From Amblyomma americanum (lineage: Eukaryota > Arthropoda > Arachnida > Ixodida > Ixodidae), in NCBI RefSeq assembly GCF_052857255.1, contig NC_135505.1, positions 26,985,999-27,049,998 on the forward strand: a stretch of 64,000 nt of DNA. The letters are read 5' to 3'. A model generated the notes under the pieces. It was given only the letters and a program-made list of their open reading frames with translations, was not told the origin of the DNA and did not search any database. The position numbers and the translations under genes were made by a program. Shown here one piece after another: positions 23,430 through 34,639 of the stretch (the stretch's first letter is position 1; every line of letters starts with the position of its first letter).

Positions 23430-23888
23430 TATGGCGTCTCAGATCTTTGAAGCTATGAACGCCCACCCCAAAGTACGGCCTGAAAATAGGGTGGTGGCGG
23501 ATCCACTCCCCAGTCACGAACCTCTGAGCCTAGACATACATCGGGAACCACTTGCGCAGCGTCATGAGAGCTAACCTGGCGTCTTTTCTCGCGGTGCGTC
23601 AAGGAGTGCATTCTCGGGGTAATTTATGTGCGAAAACTCCTTCAGGCAGAGGATACAGAGGAATGGCGGACGCGTGGCGTCAGGAGTTCGCCGGTATTTG
23701 CGGCGACGTGACCAGCTGGAAGCATCGGCGAAGCACCGTCCGCATTGAGGGCACTTGTGCGGCTTCTAACTCGTGTGGAGAAGCAGGTGTCGGGCGAGGC
23801 TCTGCGACCATCCGAAGCTCTTTAGGCACACCTTGTACACTAGGGGCGCTGGCCCGTGTGGATGCGCTCGTGTGCCGTGATATAGTAT
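23430..23888 (-). pseudogene. C2H2 zinc-finger gene exon 2, copy 2
   Basis: Acceptor attctcaggcag precedes the exon. One frame reads KVCLKSFGWSQSLARHLLLH, a complete finger, followed by HTS-stop-KPHKC where the normal linker has Gly-Glu-Lys-Pro (GAG to TAG). Next are CPQCGRCFADASSWSRR, which has lost its first His, and CILCLKEFSHIN. Two other frames hold the upstream HERIHTG linker. A nonsense codon and frame changes make it a pseudogene although its exon 1 is intact. Confidence 0.65.
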
Positions 23889-24129
23889 CTGCCTGAGAAT
23901 AGATCAAAACAGGAGGGAGGGTGGGCACGCTAAGCATCACAGCCTTAATGCCGGCTCAGAGGAGTAAGAGTGAAATAGCCATTGATTCTTAAAAACAAAA
24001 AAACAAGCAGCCATTCACCAACCTATCGCATATACTGTGATCAGCCAGCATATAGAAGCATTTTCTTTCTTTGCATTGGATCTGAGACAAAAACGACAAA
24101 ATTAGGCAGACATGTTGTGCTCTTCATAC

Positions 24130-24375
24130 ATGTGTTAGTTGTGTAATACCTCCGAGTTAGGCCACGTGCATACGTTCTTTATTAAACACAGGACTTCGTA
24201 TCCACAGCAAACGAGATTATCTGTACTGTCGTCGCAGAATTCTCCGATTCGCTTTCATGCTCAACGAAATTGTGGGTCCCCATCTGTGTCGCAGATGGAC
24301 CTTAGGCCGTTGATTCACCAGGTCCGATGTTAGGCTCATCGCTGGCTTTGTCTGTTCATGCTACTCAATGAGTCT
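24130..24375 (-). other. Intron-located conserved segment, copy 2
   Basis: Paralogue of 38,789-39,061. It retains ggtccatctgcgacacagatggggacc and gaattctgcgacg on the minus strand, with stops in the ancestral frame. Confidence 0.35.
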
Positions 24376-24961
24376 CCCCAACCGACTTTATACCATTTAC
24401 ATCACACCGACGTCAGCAAAACCCGAAGCGGTGCTCCTAGGTCTCTGCAATAACAAAACCACGACAAGCAGTTCTTCCTTCTCAAGGAAGACGGTAGACA
24501 TGGAAGGCGAAATAGATCTTGTTCTAACTGCTGATTTGCCTTTTGAAGGACCAGAATACAAAATTATATCACTCTTCCGATCTTTAGAGAAACAAAGTGA
24601 TTGAAATTGCGTCGTTTTGGGTGTTTTTATATGTACCGCCTTCACCACACTTAGTAGGGACGCTCGATTGCGCGTCCTGTGCTGATATTACAGCCCCTGA
24701 GAGCTAGACGCTGAGTCTGAGACCATGCTGCATGGTGTGTTTTGCGGCGGTTGGAGACAGTTCGTGCCATCCGTCCACTCTACGCTGCGCCCACGCAGCG
24801 GGCGACACCCATGGCACCGCTATGTCAGTCAAAGACGCGCTCGAGCGTTCGTGTTCAGTGTGCTGACGACGGTTTATGATTGATCAACAGGGGCCAACCA
24901 TTGCTTGTTGTTGGCTTCGGCATAACGCTTCCACTGCGGTCGACCGATACTAAAAACAATC

Positions 24962-25048
24962 TAAAATACTAAAAAGACGGACCAGCGCTTGTCCGTCTTC
25001 TTCTGTCTTCTCTGTGTCTGTCGTCGCTGCGCTGTTTTTACCACGGCT
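24962..25048. repeat. 87-bp short insertion with 11-bp TSD
   Basis: Inserted in the zinc-finger intron: taaaaacaatc occurs at 24,951-24,961 and again at 25,049-25,059. The interior includes gacggaccagcgcttgtccgtc, a small imperfect hairpin, then a TCTGTC-rich stretch. Paralogues at 12,235, 47,500 and 57,190 have only one tacgaaaag/actaaaaacaatt-like site and no insert. Confidence 0.75.
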
Positions 25049-25094
25049 TAAAAACAATCGCAAAGCGTAAACCGTGGTCAAACCTCGGGCTTAC

Positions 25095-25312
25095 CTGCGA
25101 TTGCTAGAATACTCGCTGTAGCGGCATGGGCATTTTAGCCTCTGGGGATGCTCTCTAAGCCGGTGCACTTCCAAAAGATTTCGCGTATCACAACGGTAAC
25201 CGCATTTGTCGCAGGAGAAGAACATAGGTAATGCGGGCGGTGCGTTTTCTTCTGCAGCTTTCAGCACCAAATCAACTTCTTCCGCACTAAAAACAGGTAA
25301 GGGCGGCTCCAT
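25095..25312 (-). CDS. C2H2 zinc-finger gene exon 1, copy 2 (intact exon)
   Basis: Only exon 1 in the array with an uninterrupted frame, but it belongs to a gene copy whose exon 2 is broken. From ATG 25,312 it reads MEPPLPVFSAEEVDLVLKAA, an acidic N-terminus of about 33 residues. Finger 1 follows: CDKCGYRCDTRNLLEVHRLR then EH (C-x2-C-x12-H-x4-H). The exon ends EYSSNR plus two bases at cag|gtaagc. In copy 4 this end reads CSNCMYSSNR, the Cys half of finger 2. The exon is 218 bases long and leaves phase 2. Likely a DNA- or RNA-binding nuclear protein by family. The TATA box lies 85 bases upstream. Confidence 0.75.
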
Positions 25313-25396
25313 GGCAGCCTGCACTCTCAACCGTCGGTCATCAAAGGCACAGGATATACGCGAAAAGACAGGCAATTGCTTCCGCCTCGTTCCTGT

Positions 25397-25403
25397 TTTT
25401 ATA
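25397..25403 (-). promoter_or_regulatory. TATA box of zinc-finger copy 2
   Basis: agtataaaaacaggaacgagg on the minus strand, at the same place as in copies 1, 3 and 4. The element and the following 20 bases are better conserved than neighbouring spacer, which supports a core promoter. Confidence 0.65.
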
Positions 25404-27293
25404 CTTTCTGGTGTTGCTTGTATCAGGTACTACAGCAACAGGACACGTGTCCCAGATTGCTTTGCTATATCTGTTGTCTTCTGTTCGTCACTGTCTAGCT
25501 TGACAATTTGACTTCTAAAATTCCGCCCCCCCCCCCTCCATGAACTGCTCCAATGTGATATGGAATTAGCCCTCGGCTCGGCGCTCCAAAGTGCAGTATA
25601 AGAAAAACTAAAACCATATGAATGCTGCTAGCACATGGCTTCATCTTTTATCTCCACATTTCAATTTTATAATCAGTATGTGAAACGACACTGTAAGAAT
25701 ATCATAGAAATGATGCTAGCACAAAGCTTGATCCTTTACCTGCATACATCAATTTTTAATTTATTATTTTAATTTATTCGAAAAAGACGGCTTGCTGTTT
25801 ATATGTGCCACGTTATCCACGTACGCCATAAAATATAAGGAATAATTGCCCTCAGTTCCAGGCAAATAAGCAACGTTGTAAGCAATAATGACGGTAGTAA
25901 ATACCTGCGATCTGAAGACTTCGAAGCAAGCAGGCAGCATTACAACGGGATATTCTGGGAACAAGGTTCTGGGATCTGAAGGATATATTATCGGTTATAC
26001 CACCAGTCTAGAATTCTTGCTATAGGCGTTATGCGCACTTTATAAATGCATTACGTAACTATTAATTTCTAATCGCCGCTTTAGAACACACACAAAAGAA
26101 ATTAGCCGCTGATATTATTTTGCAAAGCTTAGCTCTGAAAAAGACTGGACTGATCTTTGATGATTTTAATAGAATAACCTCGAGCAACATCACTTTAAAT
26201 TTGTTTAATTTTCCTTGTGTCCGCTTGTTAAGAAGAGGGTCATAATATTTGATGTCGATATGCATGGGAGTTATTTTCTTTTTGTCTCCAAACAGTGCAG
26301 GTATCGCCGGCCACAAATGAATTTCCGTGACGGTCAATGTTCGATGGAGGCGACGTTCTAAAGGGCCATGTACTGTGCGAAATCAGTGTACCTTAAAGAA
26401 CCCCAGTTGGCCGATATTTCCGGACCCCTTCACTACGAGGTTCGATCCCACCCACGTGGCTGTCGTTTGGTGGAGGCGAAATACAGAAAAGAACCCCAGG
26501 TGGTATACATAAATCCGGAGCAGTCCACTACAGCACCCTTCTAAGCCCATGCTTCGCTTCAGGATGTTAAACCCCGCATTTTAGAACTTTTTATTAGGTC
26601 TCCTGCATTGGCGTACATTTTTACCATCAAATGTGTATCTCTCGCGCATCTCACTTGGAAGTAATCATTTTTCTCAGTGTTCCGGCAGAGAAGTTCCGAG
26701 CGCATAAAAAAGTCTGGCTTTGAAATTTGTCCTTGCTTGTCCTGCAGCGTGCAGCAGGCAGAAGAGAAAGGTAACAGCACAGAAACTGGACATGAGTTGG
26801 ATTTACCCTAGATGACCCCTGTGGTAATTTTACTTTAAGGCGATAGAATTTTTCCCAAAGGATAAAGGTGGGGAGTTGGGTAGTCGGGTGCCGATTATGG
26901 AGGGTGGAGATAATGTGGGGAATTATGTCACGAGTGGCGACGGGTGATTCTTTTTGAGGAGAGCTGGCATTTCTACTGCGGCTTTCAGTACGATTTTTTT
27001 TACTTCGCAAATTTTCCCTTTGCACAAGCAGAGTCATATGTGCACCCTACCGGCCTGTGTAGCATTTAAATGTAAACAAGGCCTGGTACTGGGAACCAGG
27101 GGTCCAGATTCTTGTGTCTCGTGGTCGGTTGGGGTGTGAACCCTGGCTGTCTGGGAAAGCTAGCAAAAAGTTATCTGACGTCACCTGTGCAGCGGTAGCG
27201 GGGCAGAAAGGGCAGGTCAGAAAAGTAGTCAGTGATTTCCAGGAGGCGCTGGCCGAGGGCGTCAGCGCAGCACTCACGCGTAATTTTCGCAAC
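25404..27293. other. Unit spacer H-L, copy 2 (b type)
   Basis: Non-coding; matches 47,860-49,880 and 57,500-59,460. Includes a short C-run at 25,528-25,539, a partial SINE body at 26,340-26,440, and the cagcgcagcactcacgcg junction near 27,270. Confidence 0.5.
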
Positions 27294-27306
27294 GCCTCCT
27301 ACTCAT

Positions 27307-27790
27307 CATCATCAGCCTTACTACACCCACTGCAGGGCAAAGGCCTCTCCCATGTCTCTCCAATTAACCCTATCCTTTGCCAGCTGCATCCACTCTTTGC
27401 CTGCAAACTTCTTAATCTCATCCGCCCATCTAACCTTCTGCCGCCCCCTGCTACGCTTACTTTCTCTTGGAACCCACTCCGTTACCCTTAAAGACCAGCG
27501 GTTATCTTGCCTTCGCATTACATGCCCTGCCCAAGCCCATTTCTTTCTCTTGATTTCGACTAGGATGTCATTAACCCGTGTTTGTTCCCTCACCCACTCT
27601 GCCCGCTTCCGATCTCTTAACGTCACACCTATCATTTTTCTTTCCATGGCTCGCTGCGTTCTCCTTAACTTAAGCTGAACTCTTTTCGTTAGCCTCCACG
27701 TTTCTGCCCCGTAGGGTGAGTACCGGTAAGATTATGCTGTTGTACACTTTCCTCTTGAGGGAAATTGGTAAACTGAGGGAAATTGGAAGG
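27307..27790 (-). mobile_element. RTE-clade LINE 3' end
   Basis: C-terminal part of an RTE-type RT protein. In the frame from 27,790 down it includes PVLTYGAETWRLTKRVQLKL, then GHVMRRQDNRWSLRVTEW, KVRWADEIKKFAGKEWMQLA and a stop at 27,321. It ends in a short gatgatgatg repeat, the usual RTE terminus, directly at the TSD. Confidence 0.85.
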
Positions 27791-27795
27791 GCATT

Positions 27796-28055
27796 GACAG
27801 CGATGGCGTAGAGGTAGAACATCCGCCTCGCGTGCAAGAGGACCGGGGTTCAAATCCTGGTGCCGCGCAATTCTTCACCGGGTTTTAAAAAAAAAGAAAA
27901 AAAAAGAAAAATCCACGTGTCGATGGAATTGCATAACTAGGTCTGGAGTGCGGCCTTATCTCGGTGACCAGAACCGACAATGCACTCTCTCACCAGAGCA
28001 GGATTTGGCCACCCTGGTGTAGTACTTGGCCACAACCTATGATCAAACCAATTAA
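27796..28055 (+). repeat. B-type tRNA-derived SINE, uninterrupted copy
   Basis: gatggcgtagaggtagaac A-box region and ggttcaaatcc, a perfect B-box. Then gccgcgcaattct, ccgggttttaaaaaaaaag and ctcggtgaccagaaccgac, ending ctatgatcaaaccaat. This is the reference for the split copy at 18,191-20,681. It resembles a tRNA gene but lacks an acceptor stem. Confidence 0.8.
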
Positions 28056-29223
28056 CCCTCGGCCCTCAGTCCCCAGCGGCTGCAGAGCAACTGACCACGG
28101 CGGCGGTCAGACCTGTGACGCAGCGGAGGGTGCTAAGAATCTCTGGCTCCGGACAGGCCTCCTACTCATGACGAGTGAAATCGCCTGAAAGGCAGGGGTG
28201 CAACAATCACAGTAGGAATTGTAGCAGTTTTTGGAGGAGAAAATTCTTAATTTTGGAGCACCGAAGCCTAGATTTGGAAGAAATGACGAGGGGAAAATCT
28301 GCATTTTGGAGTGCAGCAGCACCCTAACAGGAAAGAAAGCTTACTTGTGGAACAAAAAATTTATATGTGAGTATATGAGCACCTATTTAAAATTAACTTC
28401 AGCAATGCAACTTCAGCAATGCAACGAAGGTACAACCCATAACAAAAAGGAGGTTAATTTTTTTTCAGATTCCTTGCATAATACCAAATTCGGTGCATAT
28501 GTTTTATCTTCAGTGGGCAAGGTACTGCAAGTCTGTGACCAATGAATTCTGCAGAAACCCACACGGCTAGGGTCAATTTGTACAAACCTGCAAAGCAGGT
28601 TGGACCAATGCTTAGAATAATATACAACCAACCAAAAGAATACAAAACATACAAGAAATTGACGGTATAAATTGTGCAAATTTATTCCTACTTGAAGACA
28701 AGTAGGACCTGACTACACTAGCGGTGCATAAACAAATAGCACCAGACTAGAAGCACGGCAAGAGCATGGTTTTGCACGACTTAAACTCACTAGCAGCGCA
28801 CGTCTCTTACAGATGCCATTTACAAGACGTCAATGCTTTGCCTTCTTGGACGTTAGCTTCTGCAGTTCCTTCAGCTCATTAAGTGCATGCTCAAGGTTTG
28901 CATTTCCTGTTGCTAAAAGCACAGGGCCACTTTCTACCTTACACAAGTCTTTCTTCTTGATGACAGTTTATCATTTCCTCGGCACTAGAGAGCAATGCCT
29001 TGTGCTCACCACTTGGTCCTCCAATTTTCATTTTTGTGCTTTAAGAGTAGGCTGCTTCGAGGTAGGTTCTTTCGTCACCTTCTGCTTGCCTGTGTTTTCT
29101 TCAGCGCTCATCCTTCGTGCATATTCTGGTCGAGACTGCTTCACACTCCTCAAAAGGTCTAGGCTGAGAGGCACCTCTCTTGCATCACTATCAAAGCGCT
29201 GAAGAAAACTTTTATCTTTGTGC

Positions 29224-29347
29224 TAACATTCACAGCGCAAGACGAACACGGACACGAGGGGAGACACTTTGTGGTGTCTCCCCTCGTGTCCGTGTTCGCC
29301 TTGCGCTGTGAATGTTAGCATGAAGTACCAACTCGCCCAGCAACTGA
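29224..29347. mobile_element. Short hairpin element with 14-bp TSD
   Basis: ttttatctttgtgc at 29,210-29,223 and 29,348-29,361 brackets 124 bp absent from the paralogous positions near 1050 and 60,530. It contains an inverted repeat with 46-base arms (29,222-29,267 and 29,274-29,319), one mismatch and a 6-base loop, followed by a 28-base single-strand tail. A TSD of this length suggests retrotransposition by a LINE enzyme; the arms would also make a long double-stranded RNA stem if transcribed. Confidence 0.85.
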
Positions 29348-29495
29348 TTTTATCTTTGTGCATTCCATTATTACTAGCAATGCTCAGATCTTAGTACCTT
29401 TATGAGGTGCTTGTTTTCGGTGAAGCCCTGTTCTAGGTCGGCATTGCCGTTGGCTAAAGAAAGAAGTTCTTATATGAGTTTTAGAGGCAGCGGAC

Positions 29496-29609
29496 CTCTC
29501 TTTTCACCTATTACTGTCTTCAGGCGAAATATCCTCGCTCAAGAGTCATCCACTCTCTTTTCACCTATTACTGTCTTCAGGCGAAATATCCTCGCTCAAG
29601 AGTCATCCA
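29496..29609. repeat. Perfect 57-bp tandem duplication
   Basis: The 57 bases at 29,496-29,552 are repeated without change at 29,553-29,609. Copies of this block at 1210 and 63,090 hold it once. It is a recent local slip that further breaks the pseudogene frame. Confidence 0.9.
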
Positions 29610-30480
29610 GCAATTCTTTCAAGTGCAGGGAGCCTCTGTCACCATCACACTCAACATGTGCCATTCATGAACAACAGGCGCCTGATCATCAGCTAGAACC
29701 CAAGGCAGCTAGCCAGCAAAATAGAGCGAGGACCGCACTTCTTGCTCAGGATATTCATACTATAAGGCAAGAAACGTTGCATGCATGATCACTTTGCTTG
29801 TCAGACGGAGATTCTGAAACAGTGACTTTGAAGAACCAAGGCAAAACTGCCAAGCTCCAAGGGGGAACATTTTTTTTTCTCCGTGGGGTCCCAGCCTTCC
29901 ATTGCTTTCTCTGCGTCGAAGACAATTTCAGGCCGCGCTTCCAGAGGGATGCACATTCTAGATTGAGTTTGCTCACGTCTTCTGCACTGTGGTTACAAAA
30001 AGCATCCCTTCATGAAACACGGCTCAAAACTCGATGCACTAATGCCAGAATCGCATCATGAACGACATGTAGGAGTGGCTTCTGCATTTGAAAAATTCTA
30101 CATTCCGCTCAAGAGCTTTGCGGCGTTTTTTAGAAACAGCAACATTGTGAAAAGGGCTTTGCTGCTAAAAGCTGCGGCAAGTCTGGTGCATTGGGTCTGG
30201 GCATCTCGTCGGCGTCTACTTGTGTTGTTCTCTAAAAAAAAGAGTTTCAGTGCAGTGAAGTGTTCGTGCACACGGGCTAGAGAGTAATGTATTATCAAGC
30301 AGCTTTTAGAGACATGTCTCAGGAAGACATGAGTCGCTATTCCCAGTATTTCTGTTCCTTCAGGCCCGCAGCGAGCACAGAATGATTAAAGTAATAGTAA
30401 ACATCTCTTACAAGTTACTCGACATCAGAGCAAAACTAATCCAAGCGCTTTGAACACGCATGGTGCACTTTGTGTAGTCG

Positions 30481-31290
30481 GCGTTCCCCAACATCGACCA
30501 GATTCGGGTTAATCGTTTGTTTAAGTTTCGACTTCACACACTACGAGACTGGGGCCGACGCTGAAGAAACAAAGTAGCCCATGGTTAGGTAGCTCCATTA
30601 GAGCATCCTCTATGCTGTCTACAATTATATCTCCAGTGACAAGACCGAGGTTAGAAGAGTTCAGGGGTTCATCTACAGCCTGTTGCACACTCTGGGAGAA
30701 ATATCTGACCACCACATCTAACGGCTGCACACGCTGCTCTGGATTTGGTGCTTCATTGATCATTAAAGGAAAGAAAAGATATGCACGATGCAACTCTGTC
30801 ACAATTTACGATTTGAAGTGAGGCCCCAGAATAGCTGAGATTACATAGGCTATCTTTTCGCTTCCAAAGGTGAAATACTTCCACACATCGCTGTCAGGAA
30901 ATTTCTTTATATAAATGAATGTCGTTCTGTCGCCTCAAAAGTAGGGAATACCCTTTGAAACAACTGACATTGCAAATATGGCTTCAGCTTTGCACATTTG
31001 ATCGTGCCATGAGGCACGTGGCTTTCCTTGTGAAAAATCTATTGTAGCTGGCACAGTCTTGGTCGCTAGAAGTAAACCGTTTGAATCCCTCTTCTTTGAT
31101 GCTGCGTGAAGTTGTTTTTTCATATTTGCATGCCGTTTGACAGCAGCAGCAGCACCATGCTCAGCGCAGGAGATTGTAACGTTGCATCGGATGCAAAAAG
31201 CACATGTGTCCTTGAAGCTTAGCATGCACCATAGGCTGATCACATCCCCGTTGCAGTCCACTTCATTCAGCACTGAGGCGATAAATTTTT
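30481..31290 (-). pseudogene. hAT-derived gene, N-terminal half, copy 2 (best preserved)
   Basis: Two open pieces. 31,273-30,935 reads LNEVDCNGDVISLWCMLSFK, then DTCAFCIRCNVTISCAEHGA and AAAVKRHANMKKQ: a BED/TTF-like zinc finger (C-x2-C, then H-x-N-M-K) of the kind found at the start of hAT-related proteins. 30,802-30,521 reads LDVVVRYFSQSVQQAVDEPL and GDIIVDSIEDALMELPN, continuing into FFSVGP and toward NPNLVDVGECRLH-like sequence seen at 4750. Introns or frameshifts separate the pieces. Function by family: transposase-derived DNA-binding protein. Confidence 0.55.
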
Positions 31291-32319
31291 ATGCACCGTC
31301 CTGCAAAGAAAAAAATTACCGAGAAAAGGTGGAAAGCCAGTAATTTTGCTACTAATTCCACCTAACTATAGTCAATGACTGATTTTTTTCGGGCTTCAGA
31401 GGGATCACGAAAAGTCTTGGGTGACCTTGGGGTCCACCGCGGTGATATGAAATTGAAAATCAGAGACTGCCGCGCGTCTTAAGACCGGCCTACACCCGAA
31501 ACAAACTTTTAAATAGTTCTCCCTCAAGTTATACTGGCGCCAATGTGGTAGCTGTAACTGCTGCACCTGCTGCACAATTGGACGATGGAAACGTGATTCT
31601 ATCGACGAAGCCAGCATAGGAACTACGTTTAGGAAAATGAATGGCGCAACAGAATTCCGGCAACTTCGAGACGCAACAAGAAAAAATACATGCGACACGT
31701 GAATTAAAAGAAGGAAGTGTGGCGCCTAGAACACGATTGTATCAATAAAAAATACAACCCGCTTATTCATGTGCATCTCTTATGTCTCTTCAACTAAAGC
31801 AGTGCAAACGACGACAGCGTCGTTTTTCTTAGTAGATATGCCCGCTCAAACGGATGGCGTCAGTGTTTGCAGCCCCTGCTAAATGCCCAATGTCATCATC
31901 GAACACACTGGTGGCACTGACGTTTCCTGAACAAAGCTTCCGCTTTACATCGATTCACATATGCCTATCTTGAATGCCCATGCACAAGACGGGTTGCAAC
32001 AGGCGGGGAAGATGTAACCAAAACAGTCTCTCGGAACGCACGCCAACTACGCACGTGCCTTTCCGTTGTTGCGTCTCTGCGACTGGACTGGATTGGATTG
32101 GGTTGACATCTGATAACTGGCAGAACTGCTGGTTGCCAACGTTGCTCTCATTTTTCGCTAAATCTAATGTGACTCAGATCTTTGCGGCAACGCAGGGCAT
32201 TTTGGCGCAGGTTGGCGAAATTTCAGCAATTTTCGTCCATTTGGCGCAGCTTGGAGCACAAATTCCCAGATGTATCAAAATGGCGGTACTGGCGCAGCTG
32301 TTGCACCCCTGGAATTTTC
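31291..32319. other. Upstream region of hAT-derived gene, copy 2
   Basis: Non-coding, paralogous to 5470-6475. The TTGGCGC cluster recurs at 32,196-32,255 (cattttggcgcaggttggcg, then catttggcgcagcttgg). Confidence 0.4.
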
Positions 32320-33190
32320 TGTGCACGCGACGCAATTGCAACGCACCACGTGGAGCAGCGGAGAAACTCCATTCGTAGCAGTAAGGCGTCACATGCGGAT
32401 AACTTCAGTACAGGCAGCGGACGTATGTCATAACACTCCTCAATACACTCAAGGTCCTAGGACTCTATATACAAGACACCTTAGCTCTAACTTTAACTGT
32501 ACATATCCTAGGCAAGCATATATAACAAATCGCGGGCCTTGTCCTAGATTGGCCGCACGCAACCTCAGGCTGTCCGAAAGGGAAAACTTTGATATTACAG
32601 AGGCCATCCTCACCAGCTGCTTGACATATCGTCTTGCTTATCACTTGCTCACAAAAACAGATGAGACAGGGCTTTATGAGAAGAATATCTAACTGCGCAA
32701 AAAGACAGGACGAGAGCAGAAGCACACGGCACGAGCGCATTGTTGATCTTATAATGAGGTACCGACTAGCACCTCACCGCACTCTTGAAGGCAAAGCTGA
32801 TGTGCTTAGCAAAAAAACGACCACCTCATCGCTCTGGGCCTGAAACAATCCTTTACCTTAAATTGCTTACTCACAAAGGGGCTATTACAGCACAATCTTG
32901 CACTGCCTGGAAGCCCGACGAAGTAACCAGATACTTGGACTAACCCGCACCGAAACTGGCCAACACCTCGTACGGCATCTACTCCCCGCCACCACCACAT
33001 GCTCACCTGCATCCAATTATCAAATCATTCCACCTGACATCTGGAGCCAACTGCGCATCAAACCTCTACCCAGAAATGTGAGCAGTAAGCTACACGGCGG
33101 CAGAAACCTGGCCCGACCTTGATATTGCACCAAACACTACACAGGCAGATCCGACATTCTCTACTTGGGCGGGGCTCAGCACACCCTGCC

Positions 33191-33428
33191 AGGCTGACGC
33201 CACGGTGGCTCAGTGGTTATGGCGCACGGGATGCTGACCCGAAAAACGCGGGCTCGATCAAGGCCACGGTGCTCAAAACCTCGCTGGAGGCGAAAATCTA
33301 GAGTCCCGTGCATTTTGCGATGCCAGTGCACGTTAAAGAATCCCAGGTGGATGAAATTTCTGGAGCCCTTCACTACGGCGTCACTGATAGCCTGAGTCGC
33401 TTTTGGACGTTAAACTCGCATAAACCGA
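33191..33428 (+). repeat. SINE in LINE copy 3
   Basis: gccacggtggctcagtggttatggcgc head, agtgcacgttaaagaatcccaggtgg body and cccttcactacggcg end; same LINE position as in copies 1, 2 and 5. Confidence 0.8.
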
Positions 33429-34050
33429 TCCAAACACCCCACAAGGCTATTATATCACTGTCATCGCCTACGAAGACTGCACCATCAGGACCACAGCGAC
33501 CCTCCACGCCAACAACCCTACGGAGGCTGAGGGCGCGGCCATCGCCTTAGTGCCCACACGCGCTACCCTAGACCCCGACGTCGCGGAATTGTCCACCGAC
33601 TCCTAAGCTGCCAACCGTCAATATCTGTAGACCATTACCACACCAACCGCCGAACACCTTCTCCCGTCAGGACTCACGCTTACCCACGAGAAAACCGTAA
33701 CTTCGGTCACTGGGCATGCATCGATCCCCATTAATCAGCCCGTTCAAGCGCGGTGTCGCGAGCTATTTCTCCAGGACCCTGAAGATCGAATACCCAAACC
33801 CACGCAAGAAACTTCGCTACGTCCCCTCAGATACCACCGAAAAACTACTCCTTACAAAAACAGCCGCTTCACCATCCCGCCGCCTCACAATGTACTACGT
33901 TCGAAATACAATGCGGTCTCGCAGCAACCCGCCTTTTTCATATTCCTGTGCTGCCACCTCAAGTACAAAGCTGGAAGCTCACTGGAAGTGTACTGTGCAC
34001 CCAACCCGGCTGGACTGAGTGCCGCTGCGGAGCACGTTTTTTTTTTTTGG

Positions 34051-34430
34051 AATCTGTCAATGATGGCATGTCCTGGGCAGCACCTGGTACCTGGAGGTTT
34101 TCTAGGATTGACTGATGGCTCGGTGCGAAGTCCGCAGCAGGCTGCTGTGCCCACCGAAGAGCAAATTCTTCAGTATCTCCGATCAACCGGCATGCGATGC
34201 GAACACCAGCTGAGCAAGGGCCGCCGCTTCAGAGATGAAGGCTACATTCGGAATATAATGTTCAATGAAATATACCCGATTAGTGAGGTTGGCGTTTTCC
34301 GCTGTGCATGCCTGCCATCCATTAAAAGCTGGCTACTATGTCGAGCACGCCGTAGCACAGAAAACGACAGGGGACAACAGTTTTCACAAGCAATCGTTGT
34401 GCTCAAGCGCTGCCGAATAGCTACACGAAC
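34051..34430 (+). pseudogene. SWIM/YqaJ-family-like fragment
   Basis: The plus-strand frame reads PTEEQILQYLRSTGMRCEHQ, then a Gly-Arg-Arg-Phe stretch, EGYIRNIMFNEIYPISEVGV and FRCACLPSIK. This order (start helix, GYI...NE, FRCxCLPSIK) resembles, from memory, the part ahead of the SWIM zinc motif in YqaJ-recombinase-containing arthropod proteins that are common in ticks. The SWIM Cys-x-Cys...Cys-x-His itself is absent; the frame breaks after SIK. It is a gene fragment only. Confidence 0.4.
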
Positions 34431-34639
34431 TACAAAGGCACAAGCTTACTCGCAACATGGCAGCTCTGCTAGAATTTCAATTTATTTTCCCACTGCACAC
34501 CGCTGCATAAGTTAAACAAGCATGCGCGTCCATAAAGACGAGCGGGAGGGGCGCACATTGAGTCATTCCGGCGATACCACGCAGCGCTCTTCATCATGGA
34601 TATGATGCAAACACACGCATAGCGCACCTTCTTCTGCCT

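Larger units (their letters stand above)
27307..28156. mobile_element. Composite retroinsertion with perfect 13-bp TSD
   Basis: gcctcctactcat lies at 27,294-27,306 and 28,157-28,169; the uninterrupted site is gcctcctcctcacgacg near 59,450. Inside are an RTE LINE tail on the minus strand (27,307-27,790), a B-type SINE on the plus strand (27,796-28,055) and about 100 bp of unassigned GC-rich sequence. The single outer TSD suggests either one chimeric event or an RTE insertion later hit by a SINE. Confidence 0.75.
28190..30480 (-). pseudogene. hAT-transposase-derived gene, C-terminal half, copy 2
   Basis: Paralogue of 131-2111. Preserved parts include NLECASLWKRGLKLSSTQRK near 29,970 and a C-terminal stretch near 28,960-28,850 reading KVESGPVLLATGNANLEHAL and ending NELKELQKLTSKKAKH-stop, a probable short coiled coil. 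The ERGFS region near 29,430 is out of frame. It carries a 57-bp tandem duplication and a hairpin insertion that the other copies lack. Confidence 0.55.
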
